Origin: Pseudomonas saudimassiliensis
Lineage (GTDB): Bacteria; Pseudomonadota; Gammaproteobacteria; Pseudomonadales; Pseudomonadaceae
Direction: 5' to 3'
DNA: 64,000 nucleotides
NCBI RefSeq assembly: GCF_000939975.1
Contig: NZ_LK391969.1
Coordinates: forward strand, 1,805,953-1,869,952
Below the pieces are notes generated by a model. The model made no database searches. It saw only the letters and a program-made list of their open reading frames with translations, and was not told the DNA's origin. The first letter of the stretch is position 1; every line of letters starts with the position of its first letter. This document shows, piece by piece, positions 58,987-64,000 of the stretch. A program made the position numbers and the translations under genes.

Positions 58987-59760
58987 ATGAACCAGCAACG
59001 CTTCGATCTCACGGGCAAAACCGCCCTGATAACCGGCGCATCCAGTGGTCTGGGGGCGCACTTTGCCTGGGTGCTGGCCGAGGCTGGCGCCCGGGTGGTG
59101 GTCACCGCGCGGCGGGTCGAACGGCTGGAGGCGCTGGTGGCCGCGCTACAGGCGCAGGGGCATGAGGCCCTGGCGGTGCCCATGGATGTCACCGATGCAG
59201 ACAGCGTCGATCGCGGCTTTGATCAGGCCGAACAGCATTGGCAGGTGATGGACATCGTCGTCAACAATGCTGGCATCGCCGACCCGGTCATGTTCCTCAA
59301 CATGACCGAGGGCAACTGGCGCAGCATGATGGACACTAACCTGGACGGCGTCTGGCGCGTCGCCCACCGCGCCAGTCTGGCCATGGCCAAGGCGCAGCGC
59401 GGCGGCAGCCTGATCAATATTGCATCCATCCTCGGCCTGCGGGTAGGCACGGCGCTGAGCCATTACGCGGTAGCCAAGGCGGGTGTGGTGCAGCTGACCA
59501 AGGCCATGGCGCTGGAGCTGGCGCGCAACAATATCCGCGTCAATGCCATCGCCCCGGGGTATTTCCGTACCGACATGAACGGGGATTACTTCGCGACGGA
59601 GCAGGGCCGGGAGTATATCCGCAGCAAGGTACCCATGCGCCGGCTCGGTCAGCTGGAGGAATTGTCAGGCCCACTGCTGTTGCTGGCCAGCGAGGCGGGC
59701 TCGTTCATCACTGGCACCACCATCAATGTCGATGGCGGGCACCTGAGCAACAGCCTCTGA
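58987..59760 (+). CDS. Short-chain dehydrogenase/reductase
   Basis: A 257-residue classical SDR: FDLTGKTALITGASSGLGAH near the N-terminus (cofactor motif TGASSGLG), NNAGIADP near residue 93, catalytic Ser in NIASILGLRVG near 146, Tyr-Lys in SHYAVAKAGVVQLTK near 158 and FITGTTINVDGGHLSNSL at the C-terminus. The gene sits alone between SulP (divergent) and the SCO1 gene (convergent, 6 bp). GGGAGG precedes the ATG at 58987. The substrate cannot be predicted. The 214-bp gap upstream shows nothing else recognisable. Confidence 0.93.
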   Translation: MNQQRFDLTGKTALITGASSGLGAHFAWVLAEAGARVVVTARRVERLEALVAALQAQGHEALAVPMDVTDADSVDRGFDQAEQHWQVMDIVVNNAGIADPVMFLNMTEGNWRSMMDTNLDGVWRVAHRASLAMAKAQRGGSLINIASILGLRVGTALSHYAVAKAGVVQLTKAMALELARNNIRVNAIAPGYFRTDMNGDYFATEQGREYIRSKVPMRRLGQLEELSGPLLLLASEAGSFITGTTINVDGGHLSNSL

Positions 59761-59766
59761 GCGGCG

Positions 59767-60399
59767 TCAGTTCTCCATGATCCGCGGCAGCCACTGGCTC
59801 AACTGCTGCGGATTCAGCGGCGGGCGCAGAAAGCCCACGTAATGCCCGGCAGGGTCGACCATGACCACCTGACCGCTATGGTCGACCAGGTAATCCGCCG
59901 TGCTGGTATCGGGCTCGATATAGGCCACTGACAGCGCCTGGGCCAACTTGCCCAGTTGCTCCGGCTCGCCGGTGGCGCCATGGAAGCCGGCCTTGAAGAA
60001 CTCCAGGTACTGGCGCATCTGCTGCGGCGTGTCGCGCTGCGGATCGACACTGATCATGGTCACCCGCAGGTTATCGGCCTGCTCCTGCGGCAGGCCGGCA
60101 GTCACCTGGCGCAGCTCGGCCATGGTGGTCGGGCAGATGTCCGGGCAGAAGGTATAACCGAAGAACAGCAGGTCCCACTGGCCCTGCAGGTCCGTTGTCG
60201 ACCAGTCCCCGCCGCTGGCCGACTGCAGCGATACCGCGGGCAACCGCCGTGGCTCGTCGAACAGGTAAACGCCGTTCTCCGACAACAGATCCCGGTCCAG
60301 CGGCGCCGGACGCAGCACCTTGTTGACCACCGCGCCGATTACCAGGGCGATGACCGCCACGGTGATCAGCACGGTTTTTTGCACCCCACTCAGAGCCAT
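59767..60399 (-). CDS. SCO1/SenC-family copper protein
   Basis: Membrane-anchored thioredoxin-fold copper chaperone for assembly of the CuA centre of cytochrome c oxidase. The 210-residue protein has an N-terminal anchor helix ([16 protein letters not shown]), the copper motif [15 protein letters not shown] near residue 76 (CxxxC) and the third ligand His in LVDHSGQVV near 165. I start at MALSGVQKT (60399), which overlaps cyoE by 10 bp. Last gene of the minus-strand oxidase assembly cluster. Confidence 0.93.
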   Translation of the reverse strand: MALSGVQKTVLITVAVIALVIGAVVNKVLRPAPLDRDLLSENGVYLFDEPRRLPAVSLQSASGGDWSTTDLQGQWDLLFFGYTFCPDICPTTMAELRQVTAGLPQEQADNLRVTMISVDPQRDTPQQMRQYLEFFKAGFHGATGEPEQLGKLAQALSVAYIEPDTSTADYLVDHSGQVVMVDPAGHYVGFLRPPLNPQQLSQWLPRIMEN

Positions 60400-61295
60400 C
60401 CCGCTACTCCTGCGTAATGATCGACCAGCAGGGCAACGAACAGCCACAGCAGGTACCACAGGGAAAACTTGAAGGTCTTGATTGCCGCGTGGGGGCGGCT
60501 GTCGCGATACAGCGCCCAGGCCCAGTCGATAAAGCGCAGGCCCAGCCCGACGGCGACTACCAGATAGAGCATGCCGCTCATGTGGATCACATAGGGCAGC
60601 AGGCTGACGGCGAACAACATGAAGGTGTACAGCAGGATATGCAGCTTGGTGTATTGCTCGCCATGGGTCACCGGCAGCATGGGGATATCGACCTTGGCAT
60701 ATTCGGCCTTGCGGTGAATGGCCAGCGCCCAGAAGTGCGGCGGCGTCCAGGCGAAGATGACCAGCACCAGCAGCAGGGCCTCGGCATCAATGCGCCCGGT
60801 GACGGCGGTCCAGCCGAGCAGGGGCGGCGCGGCGCCGGCCAGGCCACCGATGACGATATTCTGGGACGTGGCACGCTTCAGGAAGGAGGTGTAGATCACC
60901 GCGTAGCCGAGCAGCGAGCCGAGGGTCAGCCAGGCGGTCAGCGCGTTGATCCACAGCAGCAGGATGGCCATACCGGACACACCCAGCACCAGGGCGAACA
61001 GCATGGCGTGGAGCGGGTTTACCCGGCCCTGGGCCAGCGGCCGGCGCTGGGTGCGCGCCATGTGCAGGTCGATACGCCGGTCCACCACATGGTTGATCGC
61101 CGCCGCCGAACCGGCGCACAGGGCAATCCCCAGGTTGCCCAGCAAGAGTACCTGCCAGGCCACCGCCCCCGGGGTGGACAGCAGCATGCCGATGGCCGAG
61201 GTAATAATCATCAGCGCCACTACCTTGGGCTTGGTCAGCTCAAGGTAATCGCGCCAGCCGGCAACAGCCCGTGCGGCTCTGGTCATGGTCGTCAT
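60390..61295 (-). CDS. cyoE: Protohaem IX farnesyltransferase (haem O synthase)
   Basis: Adds the farnesyl tail to haem B, giving haem O, the precursor of haem A. The 301-residue protein is a UbiA-family prenyltransferase with about nine membrane helices. The first Asp-rich motif is [20 protein letters not shown] near residue 70, the second region is [19 protein letters not shown] near 180. I start at [13 protein letters not shown] (61295). It lies between ctaA and SCO1 on the same strand. Together with ctaA it indicates a haem A-containing aa3-type oxidase. Confidence 0.95.
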   Translation of the reverse strand: MTTMTRAARAVAGWRDYLELTKPKVVALMIITSAIGMLLSTPGAVAWQVLLLGNLGIALCAGSAAAINHVVDRRIDLHMARTQRRPLAQGRVNPLHAMLFALVLGVSGMAILLLWINALTAWLTLGSLLGYAVIYTSFLKRATSQNIVIGGLAGAAPPLLGWTAVTGRIDAEALLLVLVIFAWTPPHFWALAIHRKAEYAKVDIPMLPVTHGEQYTKLHILLYTFMLFAVSLLPYVIHMSGMLYLVVAVGLGLRFIDWAWALYRDSRPHAAIKTFKFSLWYLLWLFVALLVDHYAGVAGWL

Positions 61296-61347
61296 GGTAA
61301 TCCCCCGCGCCTTCGGCGCTGTTGTTATGGTTAACCAGTGTAGGCCA

Positions 61348-62379
61348 TTAGGCCGGTGTCCACTCTCCGACACCACCGGTGTGCTTTCTGTTCACCCGGA
61401 TAGTCACCGGGCGCAACTGGTAGTTGACCAGCACCAGGCTCAGCAGCAGCAGCGCGCCGCCGGCGTTATGGGCTACGGCCACGGCCAACGGCAGGTGCGC
61501 CAGCACATTGGTGATGCCCAGGCCGACCTGGGTGAACAGCACCAGGGTCAGCCCGAGGGCCATGGCGGTCAGCCCGGCGCGGTAGAGCCGCCAGGCCAGC
61601 AGCAGGGTGGCCAGCAGGGTGATCAGAGCGCCGATCCGGTGGGTGACATGGATGGCGGTGCGGCCCTCGCCGTAGAGCATGCCGCCCAGGTAGTTGGGAC
61701 CGATTTCCTGGAAGATGTTGAACCCGGCAGCAAAGTCCATCTCCGGCCACCATTCGCCATGGCAGGTGGGCAGGTCGATGCAGGCGACCGCCGCATAATT
61801 GCTGCTGGTCCAGCCGCCCAGGGTGATCTGCGCTATGACAATGACCAGCACCGCCCGGGCCAGGGGCCGCAGGGCGGTCAGGCCGACGTCCGCCGGGAAG
61901 CGCCCGGACAGGCGCAGGGCCAGCAGGAAGAGCAGGCTCAGGGTGGCGAAGCCGCCAAGCAGGTGCGCAGTCACTACCTGCGGCCAGAGTTTCAGGGTCA
62001 CTGTCCACATGCCGAACAGGGCCTGGCAGATGACCAGCGCCAGCAGGCCCAGCGGCAGTTTCAGGGGATAACCGTCGCGCCCGCGCTGTTTCAGGGCAAA
62101 CAGCGCCAGGCCGAGAATGGTCAGCCCGAGCAGCCCGGCGGCATAGCGATGGATCATCTCAGCCCAGGCCTTGAAGGCCTCCACCGGATCGTCCGGGAAG
62201 CGCATCTGCGCCAGTTCCAGCGCCGCATCGCTGCGCGGCACGCTGAGAAAGCCGTAGCAGCCGGGCCAGTCGGGGCAGCCCAGGCCGGCATGCACCAGCC
62301 GGGTATAGGCGCCCAGCAGGACCACAACAAACCCCAGCAGCAGGGCGAGGACAGTGAAGATAAAACCCGGTTTACGCAT
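61348..62379 (-). CDS. ctaA: Haem A synthase (CtaA/COX15)
   Basis: Oxidises the C8 methyl group of haem O to give haem A. The 343-residue protein has eight predicted helices and haem-ligand histidines in loops: [18 protein letters not shown] near residue 27, [13 protein letters not shown] near 75, [13 protein letters not shown] near 137, [14 protein letters not shown] near 245 and [13 protein letters not shown] near 310. The Cys pair in CPDWPGC and the second pair in [13 protein letters not shown] are typical for the family. 2 bp after the small membrane protein gene. Confidence 0.95.
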   Translation of the reverse strand: MRKPGFIFTVLALLLGFVVVLLGAYTRLVHAGLGCPDWPGCYGFLSVPRSDAALELAQMRFPDDPVEAFKAWAEMIHRYAAGLLGLTILGLALFALKQRGRDGYPLKLPLGLLALVICQALFGMWTVTLKLWPQVVTAHLLGGFATLSLLFLLALRLSGRFPADVGLTALRPLARAVLVIVIAQITLGGWTSSNYAAVACIDLPTCHGEWWPEMDFAAGFNIFQEIGPNYLGGMLYGEGRTAIHVTHRIGALITLLATLLLAWRLYRAGLTAMALGLTLVLFTQVGLGITNVLAHLPLAVAVAHNAGGALLLLSLVLVNYQLRPVTIRVNRKHTGGVGEWTPA

Positions 62380-62381
62380 GA

Positions 62382-62984
62382 TCAGCCTACCTTGGATACT
62401 TTCAACAGATGCCGCAGATCGTCCAGCAACGCCTTGCCGGGGTTGGCCGGATCACGGTGCAGCACAACCCGACCCAGGGGATCGACGACCCAGAGTTGCG
62501 GCCCCTGCCGCCAGGCTTCGGGGTGGGCGGCGAGGCTGTCCCGGTACGCTGTCGGTGCCAGGGAGGCCCGCTGCAACTTGGGGTAATCCTGTTCCAGGCG
62601 GCGGCTCAGCTGTTCGTCGGCCGGCTGCCCGAGGGCCAGCACATGCTGCACCCGGTCGGCCTCGCGGCCGGTGGCGACATTGATCTGCCGGGCTTCATGC
62701 ACCAGTGCCAGGCAGGCCTCGGTACAGCCCTCTGGCGCCGTGACCAGCAGGCGCCAGGGCGCGCCATAACCGACCTGCTCCAGGCCCAGCTGCCAATCCT
62801 CCACCGTCAGCTGGGGTTCGACCAGCGCGGAGTGGTTGGTCTGGCCCTGGGGAATACCGATCTGGGTGGTTGCCATCAGCCAGGCGACCAGGATCGGGCC
62901 CAGCACCACCGCGACGATGGCCAGCAGCTTGAGCTGGCCGCGGGGCCGCTGGGTATCGGGTGTCCGTTCAGCTGTACTCATCAT
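62382..62984 (-). CDS. Membrane-anchored thioredoxin-fold-like protein of the cox cluster
   Basis: A 200-residue protein with one N-terminal helix (LKLLAIVAVVLGPILVAWLM) and a soluble domain. The stretch PWRLLVTAPEGCTEACLALVHEARQI, shown here by its CTEAC centre near residue 87, resembles the CxxxC site of SCO-type proteins, and QLWVVDPLGRVVLH near 170 fits a thioredoxin-like strand. It is conserved between SURF1 and ctaA in pseudomonads, usually as a hypothetical protein. Start at the first of two Met codons (62984); it overlaps SURF1 by 17 bp. A role in copper or redox handling during oxidase assembly is inference. Confidence 0.78.
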   Translation of the reverse strand: MMSTAERTPDTQRPRGQLKLLAIVAVVLGPILVAWLMATTQIGIPQGQTNHSALVEPQLTVEDWQLGLEQVGYGAPWRLLVTAPEGCTEACLALVHEARQINVATGREADRVQHVLALGQPADEQLSRRLEQDYPKLQRASLAPTAYRDSLAAHPEAWRQGPQLWVVDPLGRVVLHRDPANPGKALLDDLRHLLKVSKVG

Positions 62985-63726
62985 TGATGTTCCCCCGGGG
63001 TTCGGGCCGCAGGCCGGCCCAGACAAACAATATCAGCAGCGCGATCGCCAGGGCGAACCACTGCACCGCGTAGCCGGTGTGTTTGGTGGCCGTCATCGGC
63101 AGGCCCGGCCAGTCCAGGCGCAGGGCGGCTGGACTGCCGGGTTGCAGCCGCGCCATCCACGGCAGCAGGGGCGCGCCGGTGTGGCCCGCGAAGGCCGGCA
63201 GGTCGATATGGCCGACGACCTTGGGCCAGCCGGTCGTGGGTGCGCTATGCAGGCGGAACCCCGGTTCCGTTGTAGGCAGTGCTTCCACCTGCAGCTGCAG
63301 CTGGCCCTGCGGCGTCGGGACGGCGGGCGGCTGCCGCCGGTCCCGCCAGGGCAGCCAGCCGCGATTGATCAGCAGCCGCTGGTCGCTGGTGCTGTCGTGG
63401 AAGACTTGCAGTACTTCGACACCCGGCAGGCCATCACGGGTGCGGTTGTCCAGCAACCAGGTGTAGCGGGGGTCAAACCGGCCGGTCAGCAGCAGGGGGC
63501 GCCAGCTGGGGTCCGCCGTGGGAGCCAGGTCAGTGATGGTGACGGCCGGCTGGGCACGCTGCGCCTCGATGCGCGCCTGCAGCTCACGCTTTTCAGCGGC
63601 CCGCTCCAGCTGCCAGAAGCCCAGGCTGACCAGTATCGGCAGCAGCGCCAGGGTGAACACCCATAACGGCCAGCCGGGTGCAAAGCGGCGGTGACGGGGC
63701 ATCAGCTCAACCTGGCTGCTGGTCAT
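62968..63726 (-). CDS. SURF1-family cytochrome oxidase assembly protein
   Basis: Inner-membrane protein needed for haem A insertion into cytochrome c oxidase. The 252-residue protein has two membrane helices, near residues 18-38 (LWVFTLALLPILVSLGFWQL, then ERAAEKREL) and near 222-242 (QWFALAIALLILFVWAGL). The family motifs lie between: GRFDPRYTWLLDNRT, LLINRGWLPWRDR near 118 and MTATKHTGYAVQWF near 210. A later Met (MPRHRRFAPG) is an alternative start. First minus-strand gene of the assembly cluster, divergent from the DUF2909 gene. Confidence 0.94.
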   Translation of the reverse strand: MTSSQVELMPRHRRFAPGWPLWVFTLALLPILVSLGFWQLERAAEKRELQARIEAQRAQPAVTITDLAPTADPSWRPLLLTGRFDPRYTWLLDNRTRDGLPGVEVLQVFHDSTSDQRLLINRGWLPWRDRRQPPAVPTPQGQLQLQVEALPTTEPGFRLHSAPTTGWPKVVGHIDLPAFAGHTGAPLLPWMARLQPGSPAALRLDWPGLPMTATKHTGYAVQWFALAIALLILFVWAGLRPEPRGNINDEYS

Positions 63727-63787
63727 GGGCCGGCTTTCCTGCGCGGTCTATACTGCGGAACATTCTCTCGAACATGGACCATCGCTT

Positions 63788-63997
63788 ATGTGGTTGAAGA
63801 TCATCATCGTGCTGTTATTGGTCGCCATTGTCATCAGTTTGTTCAGTGGCGCGCTGTTTCTCCGGGATGCCGAGTCCGGCGGGCGCCTGCTCAATGCACT
63901 CACCCTGCGCATCAGCCTGACCGTGCTGGTGGTGGTGCTGATTGCCTGGGGACTCTGGTCCGGCGAACTGCAGTGGGGCGCGCCCTGGTTGCATTGA
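63788..63997 (+). CDS. DUF2909 twin transmembrane protein
   Basis: A 69-residue protein with two helices: MWLKIIIVLLLVAIVISLFS and LRISLTVLVVVLIAWGLWSG, separated by FLRDAESGGRLLNALT. This is the DUF2909 pattern, found next to SURF1 and the cox genes in pseudomonads. The ATG at 63788 is chosen over a longer frame starting inside the SURF1 promoter region. The function is unknown; a role in oxidase assembly is suggested only by location. Confidence 0.88.
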   Translation: MWLKIIIVLLLVAIVISLFSGALFLRDAESGGRLLNALTLRISLTVLVVVLIAWGLWSGELQWGAPWLH

Positions 63998-64000
63998 GCG

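Overview
The window is a contiguous piece of a high-GC gammaproteobacterial chromosome from a Pseudomonas-type organism (Pseudomonas sensu lato; a Halopseudomonas-like relative is possible but not proven). Evidence for this is the rpmH-oriC-dnaA-dnaN-recF-gyrB block, two perfect 16-bp parS sites inside recF, the plsC-gmhB-glyS-glyQ-tag and trkA-rsmB-fmt-def-tsaP-dprA-tsaC-hemF-aroE gene order, and Pseudomonas hallmarks such as kinB/algB, xenA, dadX/pauR and a c4-dsbA-amidase cluster. No rRNA, tRNA, CRISPR array, prophage or insertion sequence was seen.

Layout. 1-3138 (minus): start of mnmE, then yidC, yidD, rnpA and rpmH, driven by a near-consensus promoter. 3139-3747: oriC with DnaA boxes and an AT-rich stretch. 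3748-9921 (plus): dnaA, dnaN, recF, gyrB, closed by a strong terminator and a cruciform-type repeat. 10145-15888 (minus): plsC, gmhB, glyS, glyQ, ppnN. 16026-21264 (plus): tag, a TAXI-type TRAP transporter with a DUF1850 partner, an LpxL-type acyltransferase and a PilZ protein. 21265-26993 (minus): trkH, trkA, rsmB, fmt, def. 27134-31758 (plus): tsaP, dprA, tsaC, hemF, aroE. 31791-34816: zinc uptake (znuB, znuC, zur divergent from znuA) with a Zur box between. 34813-36300: ArsR-type regulator and XenA ene-reductase with a shared operator. 36348-47333: thrB, DUF2782, polA, an ErsA-like small RNA, engB, cytochrome c4, dsbA, a nuclease-like protein, an AmpDh2-like amidase, an SpmA/B membrane protein and a beta-CASP nuclease. 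47492-50709: amine oxidoreductase, dadX, PauR-like regulator. 50713-54457 (minus): DUF4136 lipoprotein, kinB, algB. 54678-56992: BON-domain protein, DUF1328 peptide, HNH protein, cytochrome b561. 57015-59760: SulP permease and an SDR. 59767-63997: cytochrome-oxidase assembly genes (SCO1, cyoE, ctaA, a small membrane protein, SURF1) and a DUF2909 peptide, presumably the tail of a cox cluster lying outside the window.

The most interesting regulatory signals cluster around envelope stress. They are an AlgU (sigma-22)-type promoter driving an ErsA-like sRNA with two C/U-rich loops, a similar promoter before dsbA, and a canonical -24/-12 sigma-54 promoter with two helically phased 14-bp direct repeats between algB (an NtrC-family activator) and the BON-domain gene. 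Compared with P. aeruginosa gene order as I remember it, blocks from the two sides of oriC meet at the aroE-znuB junction, suggesting rearrangement across the origin. Most of the window is otherwise ordinary housekeeping sequence; no wholly new multi-gene system was found.
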